From the NCBI GenBank assembly GCA_003427395.1, contig BFEA01000215.1:885341-949340 (forward strand): a DNA stretch of 64,000 nt, given 5' to 3'. Source of the stretch: Chara braunii (lineage: Eukaryota > Streptophyta > Charophyceae > Charales > Characeae). The first letter of the stretch is position 1. Each line of letters opens with the position of its first letter. This document shows, in pieces, positions 54,947 through 64,000 of the stretch. The notes under the pieces were generated by a model. That model was given only the letters and a program-made list of their open reading frames with translations. It was not told where the DNA came from and made no database searches. Made by a program: the position numbers and the translations under genes.

Positions 54947-56697
54947 ATAAAGACTCAACCGAGACTCTCTGATAAGCTGGTAGGATGGTCTGCTTTCATT
55001 CATACCTTTGACTTTGAGTTGAAAACAATCAAAGGAAAGTCTAATGTTGTTGCGGATGCCTTGTCCAGGCGTGCAAATTTATTTGGTACCGTTGTCTCCT
55101 ATATCGATATTGGGAATGAACTTAAAGAACAAATATGAAAGGGTTATGTGAATGATCCTATTTGGAGTCCTATCATTGGGATCCTACACAAAAACCCTGA
55201 ACTATTCCCTGAGTACCGAATGATTGATGGTCTACTCTTCTTTTTGGATAAAACCGAAGAAAGACTGTGTACTCCTCACCAAGAACATATCAAAAGTCTA
55301 ATCATTGGGGAATGCCATGATGTTGAGGGACACTTTGGTTTTAAGAAGACGCACGCCGATGTAAGAGAGCGCTTTGAATGGAAAGGAATGAAAGAGGATG
55401 TATTAACCTATGTGCGGACTTGTCTTGTCTGTCAGAGAAACAAACCCTCACATGAGAATCCCCTAGGTCTATTGAGACCACTACCTATACCAAGTGAGCC
55501 AGGTGACTCTATCTCCATAGGCTTTATGAGTCTTACTAAGAGCCGAAACGACAACAATCAGGTAATGGTCATTGTAGATCGATTATCGAAATACGCTACG
55601 TTCATTCCTTTGACTGCAGAAGCTAAAACTGAACTAGGCATCCAAAAATTTCAGATGCGATGGGTCTCATAATATGGTTTTCCAAAAACCATCGTTTCCG
55701 ACAGGGATGTCCGGTTCACTGGGATTCAATGATAGAAGTTGATGGAAGTCTATAGCACGAGGTTGACCATGTCATCGGGTAGACACCCTGAAACGAATGG
55801 CCAAACTGAGCAAATGAATCGCCTATGCCAACAACTTTTGCGCATGTATGCACGGCCCGATCAGTTAGATTGGGATGAGAACTTACCTATGATTGCAAGT
55901 GCATATAATAATAGTATACATACTGTTACCGGAAGAACACCAAATGCACTGCATAAAGGTTGGAAACCTCGGCGTCCCGTTGATGCTCTATCCCGCGACC
56001 AGATTCAAAGGTTACCCCCAAACACTATACTGTTACCAGAAGAACACCAAATGCACTGCATAAAGGTTGGAAACCTCGGCGTCCTGTTGATGCTCTAACC
56101 CGGGACCAGATTCAGAGGTTACCCCCAGACACTCGAGAATTCGCAGTTTTATATGAGGAAGACATAAAGAAAGTAAAAGAAAATATACAGAAAGCTCAGC
56201 TACAGATGATTGAACAGGCCAACAAGCATTGTCGGCCTTCTTAGTTCCAAGAAGGGGACTTAGTCTGGGTAAAGTCTAAAGAGTTTTCCTTGGAAGAGAA
56301 CGTGTCTCAAAAACTGTTGCCTGTCTATTACGGACCCTGGGAAGTTCTCAAGGTGATTGGGGACGCAGACGGACCTTCTTACCGAGTGGATGTACCCCCA
56401 CACCTTCAAACCTATCTTGTCTTTCAAGCGTATAAACTCTTGCCATATGTAGAAGGAGATGAGTTTCCTAACAAGCCATGTATGTTTCCACCCTCCATGA
56501 ATGGAGGCTATGAAGTTGAAAAGATTATGGATCATGGCTACTTCTCTAGAGGTGGCAGGGGAAGACAACAGAAGTAGTACAAGGTAAAGTTCAAGTCTCA
56601 ACCTCCATCTGAAGCTAGATGGTTTAGTAAGAAAGAACTACTACCTACTGCTCCTGATATTGTTGCTGCATATGAATGCGGGCTAAGAGAAAGATAA
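54947..56697 (+). pseudogene. RNase H end and integrase, gypsy element C
   Basis: Starts with TQPRLSDKLVGWSAFIHTFD and NVVADALSRRANL, the C-terminal RNase H block. The integrase zinc module follows (ECHDVEGHFGFKKTHADVRE and CLVCQRNKPSHENPLG). The first core Asp reads Gly in SISIGFM (codon 55520-55522). Asp in VSDRDVRF (55700-55702) and Glu in NGQTEQMN (55808-55810) are kept, with 35 residues between them. Stops near 55670 and 55730 and a 107-bp out-of-frame duplication disrupt it. The C-terminal part reads YYGPWEVLKVIGDADGPSYR and LQTYLVFQAYKLLPYVEGDE, ending with a TAA near 56697. Confidence 0.92.
55928..56141 (+). repeat. 107-bp tandem duplication in integrase
   Basis: Units start at 55928 (accggaagaacaccaaatgc) and 56035 (accagaagaacaccaaatgc) and run through ggttacccccaaacac. 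The period is not a multiple of three, so the second copy is read in another frame. Confidence 0.93.
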
Positions 56698-56740
56698 TGT
56701 ATTTCTGCGATGGAACTCGAAATTTGGGGCGGCAAGAATC

Positions 56741-57445
56741 CAATACCCCGCTCGATATGCCTTGAAGTGGCCCTCAGGCCACACGCAGGCCGCGACCCCG
56801 ATCTGAGGCCGCAAAGGCCAGGGGGGGGAAACCCCCTTGTTGGCCCAAGGCCTATGCGCCTGACAGTTGACTTTGGTCAACTGCCCAGCGGGCCAAGAGT
56901 CAAAGTCTGTATGTACCCAGCCCAGGCGGCCGGTCACACACACACACTTGTTTCTATGCAGGTACCACGACAGCATCAGGACCAAGTGAAAGTCGGCAAC
57001 TGTATGCAATCCAGGCCCTCGGCTGTAAGTCAATCTAGGCTACCGTGGGTGGGAGATCTGAGGCAGGTCAACTCGGTCAATCACTACATAAGGCCCTGCC
57101 TCCAAGGGGTCAACATTTAGTCTTGCTATGCAGCCTTGACGCTGGCTTGACGCTGGCTGGATGCTGGGTGGATGCTGGCTTGACGCTGGCTGTGCGCTGG
57201 CACTATGGAATGCAGCCTTGACGCTGGCTTCACGCTAGCTAGACGTTGGCTTGATGCTGGCTGGATGCTGGCTGTGCGCTGGCACTGTGGACGACGACGC
57301 GGGACTGAGGCAGCATGCTGGCGCCTTCATGCTGAGCGCCAGCCTCTGCTGATGTGGCGCATGACACTTGTCTTCATTGCTGATGTGGCGCATGCCACCT
57401 GTCTTCATCGCTGATGTGGCATTGGCCACGCTGTCTACATCGGGT
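56741..57445 (+). repeat. LTR-like repeat, compact copy
   Basis: Begins caataccccgctcgatatgcc about 45 bases after the gypsy C integrase stop, which is where a 3' LTR is expected. It matches 41211-41415 plus 42570-43030. The purine-rich aaatttggggcggcaagaa just before it could be a polypurine tract. If 41211-43030 is the partner 5' LTR, element C once spanned 41.2-57.4 kb and later received the LINE and the hAT element. Confidence 0.7.
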
Positions 57446-57844
57446 GACTGGACGCGACAAAAGAAAAGAAAAGAAAAAAAAAATCTGAAAAAAAAAATAT
57501 ATGTTGTCCACAATTGCAATGCAAGAAACTTTTGGCTGAGGGTCACTTCAGAATTCCTTACAAATTCGGAAACAAAAGAAGAAAACAAAAAGTCAAGCCA
57601 AAACATACACCTTGAAAGTCAACCCCCTTTAAACCCATGTATACCCCATTTTCCCCCGTAAAAACCCATGTATACTCCCTCAAAAAGGCACTCCACCCAT
57701 GGCACATAGGGCGTTCTATTCGAAAACAACTTTAAAAAAGTGAGTAAGAACAAAAATCTGGTTTCTTTAGGGTAAGTTGAATATAATGCCCCGGCGGTTT
57801 TTTAGGGTGAAGACGGGCTTAGACAGTAGTCGAAAATTCTATTA

Positions 57845-57932
57845 TGCTCATCTGACTCCATCAGAATTTGAACCTGTGTTCTGTTTACTAATAGTTTTGA
57901 GTGTATACCATTCAGCCATTCCGACTGGGTAC
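57845..57932 (-). repeat. tRNA-derived SINE-like sequence with A and B boxes
   Basis: On the minus strand TGGCTGAATGG (57908-57918) matches a Pol III A box and GGTTCAAATTC (57864-57874) a B box, separated by 33 bases as in a tRNA. A T-arm-like fold is partly possible, but the acceptor stem does not pair, so it is not a functional tRNA gene. The 3' part (ttagtaaacaga, tgatggagtcagatg) matches the copies at 2958-3803. Confidence 0.6.
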
Positions 57933-58112
57933 AGCTCCACTGTTCTGCTCTTCCACTGGTCCACAGTTAGTTCAACACCAAGCTCACAATCTGCCGGGAG
58001 AAAGGCGCCAGGGGACTCTAGATGTTTCTGAAATTAACAACAATGTCACTCAGTATAGTAAATTAGCTTTCTGAATACATAGCATTCTAAATGATGCTAC
58101 TCCTATGCCTCA

Positions 58113-58685
58113 CAATGGTGCAGGCATCCCAGAAAGACAAGACTCAGTCCGGACTCCAGACGTCCAGTCTGGAACGTCCAGATCTGCCAAATTTCGAGGA
58201 AAACAAAAAACAAAAAAAAAACGGTCCAGGACCCTTCCCCATTGAGGAGCCACGCCCCCAAAATTGTTTTGGGGGGTTTTCAGGCCCGTTTATGCTTTTT
58301 TGGGGGGTCCGCACATGCCCTCTCTCTATAATAATTTATTAGACAACCCCAATTTTTTAATTATTAATAATTCATTACCTTTTTAGGTCTTTTTTTAAGT
58401 TTTTTTTTTAGTTTTTGACTTTTAACTCAATTTTGGTTAGGAATTCTGACATGAATCTGAGGCAAAAGTGGTTTGCATTGTCATTCTGCATAACATACTT
58501 TTTTTCAGATTTTTATTATTATTATTATTTTTTTTAATGGTCCGGACATTTCCGGACCTGTCCAGACATCCGGACCCCCCCATGTTCCGGACCTGTCCAG
58601 ACATTTCCGGAATTCTGGACGTCCTACCAGACACGGGTCCGGTTCCATGTCCGGAAACGTCCGGGTGCGGGTCCAGCGTAGCCAT
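58113..58685. mobile_element. hAT-like element, related to 53288-54946
   Basis: The right end (cgggtgcgggtccagcgtagccatg) and the CCGGAC-rich subterminal region (58540-58680) match the other hAT-like elements. The left end is taken as caatggtgcaggcatccc, with gtccggactccagacgtcc after it. Flanking octamers do not match, so the left boundary or insertion history is uncertain. There is no transposase; the interior is A/T-rich. Confidence 0.6.
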
Positions 58686-58989
58686 GGAAAATAGACACAA
58701 AGAAAGTCACTCCAAAAGAGATGCACCTATAAGGAAAGACCTGAGAACAGCAAGGAGTTCCGAAAGGAATGATTGCAGGGGCCTTGACATCGAGCCTGCT
58801 AGAGGTGAGGACAGCAAGCTGTAGTTTGTTGATTTTTTTTCTCTCTTTCACTTGAGCCTTCCAAGGTATAGGATTATGTAAACTAAACAGACGCTGAGTT
58901 CAATCCTGATGTATCAGCTGAACACATTTTTTTTATGAGCCTTCTTTTTCCCTTCTGAAATTGCATGGTAGGCCTTGCTGATGACAGAC

Positions 58990-59151
58990 CTGTTCCCTTG
59001 CTTGGAGTGCCGATTCACGTTCAGAAACTGCTTTCTCCCTGTCGGAAATGGTTGTCCTTGAAGCAGCCAAGGCTTGGCTTTCCCCCACCACTGTTTCCTC
59101 CAACGCCCTCAGCTCCATCTCCTTCTGCTCAACTCTGGACTCCCATTTGCT
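58990..59151 (-). CDS. Coiled-coil protein, internal exon of 54 codons
   Basis: This minus-strand exon is 162 bases and open. The acceptor is GCTTATGCAG (AG at 59152-59153), then AGCAAATGGGAG. The donor is GAACAG followed by GTCTGT (GT at 58988-58989). Both ends are phase 0. The peptide is coiled coil throughout (SKWESRVEQKEMELRALEET, SDREKAVSERESALQAREQ). A (TG)n tract on this strand (59191-59254) lies 38-101 bases upstream of the acceptor. Joined to 11943-12161 it would span an intron of 46,828 bp. The upstream exon, start codon and promoter lie outside the recognisable part of the window. The family is not recognised. Confidence 0.68.
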
Positions 59152-59190
59152 CTGCATAAGCAGCCATTTGCAGTCAAAAAATACAAGGAG

Positions 59191-59208
59191 CACACACACA
59201 CACACGCG

Positions 59209-59254
<46 letters not shown>
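59191..59254. repeat. CA/GT microsatellite
   Basis: About 30 CA dinucleotides with a few cg interruptions near 59205-59213. On the minus strand it is a TG/UG tract just upstream of a splice acceptor, a position known to influence splicing in other genes. Confidence 0.95.
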
Positions 59255-59255
<1 letters not shown>

Positions 59256-59899
59256 CGTCAAATCCAGATCCAAACCTCTAAGCAGCGAAACACTTACCGC
59301 ATATGCCCTCCCACCCCACCGAATAATTTTACAACCCCGCAACCCCAAGCACGCATTCAACTAACACCACCTTCCCACCTCTACTATGATCCCTGCACAC
59401 TGAAAAATCTTCCCACGGGACTAAACCCCCCCTTCCCACAGCGCCTAGCCCCCGCCCATTGACACCCCAAGCCACACCCCACAGAACATCAGACAACATC
59501 AGACAACAGGAAACCCCCATAGAGGACCCTAGGGTTTAGGGACCTAGACTTGCAAAACCTCCCAACAGAGACACCTTCCTGGCTCTCCTGGTGCCAACTT
59601 CACTAGCATAGCTACCCAGGCCAATAAAGAGAAAAAGGAGGAGGTAGAAGGGGATTTAGTGAAGACATAGATCTTAGTCCAGAGAACTTTAGTTCTAGAA
59701 TCCAGAGGCTTGAGTTTCCTTAGCAAGGTAGACAGTTATTGGGCCAAGCTAGCAAAGTAGATCTGACAGCCAAGTAGCTGAGAGTGGAGTAAGCTAGACA
59801 AGGCCCTCACTGGTAAGCTCCAAGCTGTAAACAAAGGTAGCAGAATCCAGTCCCGGAATCAGAAGTTAAGTCACTCAAGCTAACTTAGGCAGGGGTGAG
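59255..59899. other. Non-coding stretch
   Basis: Presumed upstream intron of the coiled-coil gene. No domain, repeat pair or transposon end was recognised. From about 59630 the sequence may already belong to the 5'-truncated LINE ending at 60096, but similarity to the 52-kb LINE is only clear after about 59900. Confidence 0.45.
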
Positions 59900-60096
59900 G
59901 GGTGGTACATCCTTCCCGCGGGAAGTAATCAATGCCGTCGACTTGGGCCTCTCAACCATAATGGGAAGGAGCGTGTGTGAGTAGCCATTATAATCTCTTC
60001 TGACTTGCCAGTGGAATAGGAACAGGACTGATGCTCCCCAGAAAGGAAAGGAGCCAGAACCATAAGGTTCTGTGTTTTTTATATAAAAAAAAGAAA
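59900..60096 (+). mobile_element. 5'-truncated LINE 3' end
   Basis: gggaagtaatcaatgc, ggaaggagcgtg, cttgccagtggaatag, then ctccccagaaaggaaaggagcc and ataaggttctgtgtttt, match the last 150-200 bases of the LINE at 51800-51992 in order. It ends in an A-rich tail (60084-60096). The hairpin GCTCC (60033-60037)/GGAGC (60050-60054) is kept. No coding part is present. Confidence 0.82.
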
Positions 60097-60153
60097 GAGG
60101 AATATACCAGCAATAATTACAATACAAGATTCAAAAAAAAAGAATATAAGTAG

Positions 60154-60161
60154 AAAAGAAT
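60154..60161 (+). repeat. 8-bp target site duplication, left copy
   Basis: AAAAGAAT is repeated exactly at 60986-60993, directly outside the ends of the hAT-like element. Confidence 0.85.
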
Positions 60162-60985
60162 CATGGCTACCAACCGGACATCCTGATCTCGATCCAGACA
60201 GTCCGGTGTCCGGTGTCCGGTGTCCGGTGTCCAGCGTCCGTTTGGAGCGTCCGGTTGGACCCCAGTTTCGAAAAATTCAAAAAAGAAAATTGGGGTTCCC
60301 AGGCCGTTTACCTGGGCCTGGGGTACCCTGGAAAAATAATGCTGATGTTTTTTGAGAACTGGTCCCCCAACCGGACAGGCCCTGAAAGGCCCCTCTGTGT
60401 GATAACATTGGCACATGAGTTCACTGCTTTGCTCTTATTTGGATGGAATCTTGGTGCGTTTGAGCTCTCTGCTTGGTACATGACTATCTGGACTTCTGCG
60501 TGATTTTGCAACTTGATTTTCTGTCTATCGCTCTCGCTCATATTCCTTCCATTTTTGTGACGAGGGAGGAGGGTCTGGGAAGGGCGACCAGGGATGGGAG
60601 GGCAATGAAGGATGGGAGGGCGATGAAGGATGGGAGGGCGAGCAGGGATGGGAGGGCAATGATGAATGGGAGGGCGATGATGAATGGGAGGGGCTGGCAG
60701 GGATGGGAGGGCGATGACGCCAGACAGAGATGAGCGACATTGGAATCTGTGTTGGTGGGGCCTGAGGGCGATGACATTGGCACACGAGTTCACTGCTTTG
60801 CTCTTATTTGGATGGAATCTTGGTGCATTTGAGCTCCGTGCTTGGATTTTTTTTTTTTTTTTTCTGGACAACCGGTCACCGACACAGCAAACCGGACTGT
60901 CCGGGACCGGATGTATGGATGTCCGGTTTGATCCCGACACGGGTCCGGTGTCCATGTCCGGTTGTCCGGGTTCAGGGCAACCCTG
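60162..60985. mobile_element. hAT-like non-autonomous element, 824 bp
   Basis: Ends CATGGCTACCAACCGGACAT and, reading inward from the right, CAGGGTTGCCCTGAACCCGG. It has an exact 8-bp target duplication. Both subterminal regions are full of gtccgg/ccggac repeats (60205-60250 and 60890-60970), as in 53288-54946. The interior holds a repeat also seen at 6745-6880, present twice here (60403-60548 and 60774-60845), around an 18-bp GGGATGGGAGGGC(A/G)ATGA minisatellite. Confidence 0.88.
60575..60720 (+). repeat. G-rich minisatellite, about 18-bp units
   Basis: Variants of gatgggagggcgatgaag repeated about eight times. The plus strand is rich in GGGAGGG words. It is located inside the hAT-like element. 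Confidence 0.93.
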
Positions 60986-60993
60986 AAAAGAAT

Positions 60994-61960
60994 AGTGAAT
61001 AAATATTTTTCAATAAATGATGGCAAAAGCAATAAATATTCAGAAAAAGAAATTATTTGATAGATAGAGATCATAGAGTCAAACAATTTCCTTTTTAGTC
61101 CAAAAATAAAATTAATCATTCACAGACGCCTATACTCAGGCCAGGGCTCACTTTTGCAGGCCCGCCTTCACTTAGGGCGGGATGGGCCTTTTCTTAGCAT
61201 TGCCAAGGTCCAGGATCCTCGCTTTTCCTTTTGTCAGTCCATCTCTTCCTGGTTCTTTGTTTGGTTTCATGCTCCTTAGGGCCTCGTATAGTTCTTTTTT
61301 TTTTTGCATGTAGTTTTTTTTTTTTTTTTTTCCCTAGTGTACAGTCACGTCTAGATGCTTAAGGAACTTGCCTGTGTCACTTCTACTTGTCCTGTCCCGG
61401 TGAAATTCAAGTGTATAGTGTCGGATAGAAATCTGTAGCCTTTTTACTAAGTTTTGAGTACTTCTTCTTGTTTTTTACCTGTGTCACATCCACTTGGAAC
61501 AGGATCCTATAGAAATCTCTTGTTCCTTGCCTGTGTCTTATCCACTTGGTCCTGTTCCGATGCCCTTAAAGTGTCAAATAATTGATAGAAATTTGTGGCA
61601 ACCCTTAGCACTCCCTCTTGACTAGTCCTTAGAATGCCTAAGTTGTTCCTTGGTTCGAGGATTCTTTTCGTGTTTTTTTTTATTTTTAAAATGATCCTTC
61701 CGTAGTAGGTTCACCTATGGCAACCTTGTCATGACAAGTTTCATTCCTGTTTGATTACCTCCAAACATGTTCTTCTTCATGTTTAAGTGTTAGGGGCATA
61801 AATGTTGATTATGGCCAAGTCTTCCTTCCTCTATGTGAGATCTAGTCTAGTCCATCTAGACATCAGGCAGAAATAACATATGTGCAGCGGACACTAAAGC
61901 TGTGAGGATCACGAGGTGCACCGACGTGGTGAGGTCGGCTATGGAAGCTATTGCATCCTT
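60994..61960. other. Non-coding, T-rich stretch
   Basis: No reading frame with a domain. Recurrent cctgtgtcacttccacttg-like phrases occur near 61370, 61480 and 61528, suggesting an old short repeat. T-runs lie at 61300-61331 and 61671-61690. It leads into the gypsy D remnant. Confidence 0.45.
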
Positions 61961-61979
61961 GCAGAGAAGATCGAGGCAA

Positions 61980-63294
61980 GGGACATGGGGGACTGTTCTG
62001 CGCTACGGCCTACCACACCACAGGTTGACGTGGTAAAGGAGGGTAGGGCCTGTGGTTGTACCCCCACACCTTCAAACTCGCCGACGTCAAATCATACATC
62101 CGCTCGTGCCCCACCTGTCAGGCCGTTAATCGAACTTAATCCCTCGAACCGGGCCAAGCCCGACAAGCTCCAATCACTGCCCATCCCTACCCACCGGTGG
62201 CAGTCCATCTCCATGGACTTCGTGTGCGGCCTCCCCAAGACCAACCGTGGGCATGATTGCATCTACGTCATTGTTTGTCGTCTGACCAAACACGCCCACT
62301 TCATTCCTTGTACCACCTCGCACAATGCCAAAGACATCGCCATACTCTTCTTCGATNATGTCGCTCGCCACCACGGTCTCCCCGAGAACATCATCAGTGA
62401 CCGTGATCCCCGCTTCCTATCACAGTTCTGGAAACGCCTCTTCCAAGCCTTCGGAACCACGCTCAAGTATAGCACTGCATTCCACCCCTAGACCGATGGC
62501 CAGACCGAGAAGATGAACGATACTCTCCAAAGAATTCTGCGGATCATCCACACCAACATGATTGGGATCAATTGCTCACAGTTGCCGAGATTGCCTACAA
62601 CAATGCTGTCTGCCCCTCCACTGGCACGTCCCCTTTCTACCTCGACCTTGGCTACCATCCCCGCTTGCCCTCTGATTTCTTGCTTCCCTCGCATCTCAGC
62701 CCCTCCACCCCTTGCCCCTCTCTCAATGAATGGGTAGCAACAATGAACAGACTTCTCAGAGAAGCAACCGAAGCCCTTGAAAGAACACAAGAACAACAAG
62801 CCAACATGACTAACAAACACAGACGTGACGTGCCATTCAAGGTAGGGGACAAAGTCTGGCTTTCTGCCAAACGCTTTGAACCCGAACAAGGCTTGTCCAA
62901 GAAACTCTCGAACAAGTGGCTCCGTCCCTTCCCCATCATTGAACAAACCTCTCCTGTGAATTACAAACTTCAGCTTCCACCTGACATGCGCAACGTCCAC
63001 CCAGTCTTCCACGTAGAATACCTCAAGGAATACCACGAATCCCCGCCCCAGTTCGCTGACCGCCCTTATCCTAGACCTCCACCAATCATGCTTCCAACAG
63101 GCCCAGAATTCATAGTCGAATCAATCATAGGACGAAGAACAACTCAAGTATCAGACCACCCGGAACCAATCAGCGAATACAAAGTAAAATGGACCGGAAA
63201 CCCTGATGAAGAATCAACATGGGGACGCCTTGATAATCTAAAGAATGCCATGAAACTTGTTTGTGCCTATGATCGTGCCTACCCTGTATCCTAA
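61980..63294 (+). pseudogene. Integrase with chromodomain, gypsy element D (chromovirus type)
   Basis: The zinc module survives in part (LADVKSYIRSCPTCQAVNRT near 62078-62135), then a frame change. The catalytic triad is complete: Asp in SISMDFV (62216-62218), Asp in IISDRDPRF (62399-62401), Glu in DGQTEKMN (62507-62509), with 35 residues between the last two. A TAG at 62489-62491 and a frameshift near 62560 separate the core from 62572-63294. That part carries VGDKVWLSAKRF, NVHPVFHVEYLKEY and a C-terminal chromodomain (VESIIGRRTTQ, EYKVKWTGNPDEESTWGRLD). Chromodomains steer insertion of such elements to marked chromatin. A single N lies at 62357. RT and LTRs are not seen upstream. Confidence 0.93.
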
Positions 63295-64000
63295 CTATAC
63301 CCCGGCATAAACCCTAAACCCTCGCTTAAAACCCTGCTACAACCTCGCAACCCTGCTCTGCTCTGCCTCGACCCTGATTCCTGATGTCTGATCTGCCCTT
63401 GCCCTCGCCTAGCCTTGTCCAATTTGTCCTCTCCACTACCTTGTCTCTCTTGTCCAATGCTTGTGGACCTGCGTGACGCCGGCGATAAAGGATCTAATGG
63501 CAAATGCACGAGGATGATGGCCTGCTGGCTCACTGATCATGGAGATTATGCAGCTGGTTTGGCCACCGTGCTGTTTCATCGGCCGGCATCCCGACTCACA
63601 GACTTACTGGAGCAGCAACTTGTGGCATGGATCTTTGCATCAGTCTGCGACTTCCTTGCTTCCAGATCAGACCTCATTGCAGTTCGTGTACCGGACGCAC
63701 CCTAGCACTTGGACTTTGGACATTTGAACTACTGCTACGCTTCTTCGACTTCTACCTGTCGCAGCCGCTGAGGACTGCCTCTACCACCTACTCCAAGACC
63801 TTGATCAAGACCGCTACAGATCCCCTTTCAAGACACTTGGACACTTTGTTCCTACATGAGATTTTGCTTCCCACTCCTTCGGACATACCAGCCCCTGCAT
63901 CCTGAACAAACACTTTCATTTTTCCTGACAACCCTGTAAAACATCATTAGAAAATCCCTGTTCCCCTAACCATTGTTTCCATTACTCACTAGAACATCAA
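63295..64000. other. Sequence after gypsy D, possibly leader to its 3' LTR
   Basis: C/T-rich, with ccctaaaccctcg and aaccctg words near 63315-63360 but no tandem telomere array. No gene or LTR terminus was recognised before the window ends. Confidence 0.4.

Noticed and set aside
57845-57932. Functional tRNA gene
   Set aside because: A and B boxes are present, but acceptor stem pairing fails and relatives occur as degenerate repeats.
63310-63360. Telomere repeat (CCCTAAA)
   Set aside because: Only isolated ccctaaaccct words occur; there is no tandem array.

Overview
The window is a stretch of a large, repeat-packed eukaryotic nuclear genome. Almost every recognisable coding segment belongs to a transposable element: Ty3/gypsy LTR retrotransposons, a LINE with AP-type endonuclease plus reverse transcriptase, and hAT-like DNA elements. 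The rest is microsatellites, minisatellites and dispersed repeats. Chromodomain-type gypsy elements, GT-AG introns and the general style fit a streptophyte (plant or charophyte alga, for example Chara). That is an inference; nothing in the sequence fixes the species. There are no operons, ribosome binding sites, rRNA genes or CRISPR arrays.

The only probable host gene is on the minus strand. Three coiled-coil exons, 58990-59151, 11943-12161 and 7526-8314 in transcription order, each have an open frame, AG/GT borders and phase-0 ends. If they are one gene, most of the window is its introns: one of about 46.8 kb and one of about 3.6 kb, with the retroelements sitting inside them.

Layout, left to right: 1-770 is an ACTC/ACGC satellite. 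0.9-4.4 kb holds dispersed repeats, including tRNA-related SINE-like copies. 4.5-5.7 kb is a broken gypsy integrase. 7.5-12.2 kb holds two coiled-coil exons with a LINE endonuclease remnant between them. 13.0-28.5 kb is a LINE split by a 13.2-kb gypsy element with 2.3-kb LTRs (13647-26850); this element carries duplicated zinc knuckles and extra coding potential after integrase. 31.4-39.8 kb is a second gypsy element whose integrase is split by a 3.5-kb insertion with a 13-bp target duplication and an A-rich tail. 40.6-41.1 kb is a minisatellite. 41.2-43.0 and 56.7-57.4 kb are related LTR-like repeats. 44.6-52.0 kb is the most complete LINE. 52.2-56.7 kb is a third gypsy pol, interrupted by a hAT-like element with an exact 8-bp target duplication. 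58-61 kb holds two more hAT-like elements, the first coiled-coil exon and a LINE 3' end. 62.0-63.3 kb is a chromodomain gypsy integrase.

The elements record layered insertion: LTR element into LINE, LINE-type insertion into gypsy, hAT into gypsy. Nearly all carry stops, frameshifts or lost catalytic residues, so few if any are autonomous now. The 365-base N run at 23411-23775 is flanked by two identical 73-bp copies and is probably an assembly artefact.
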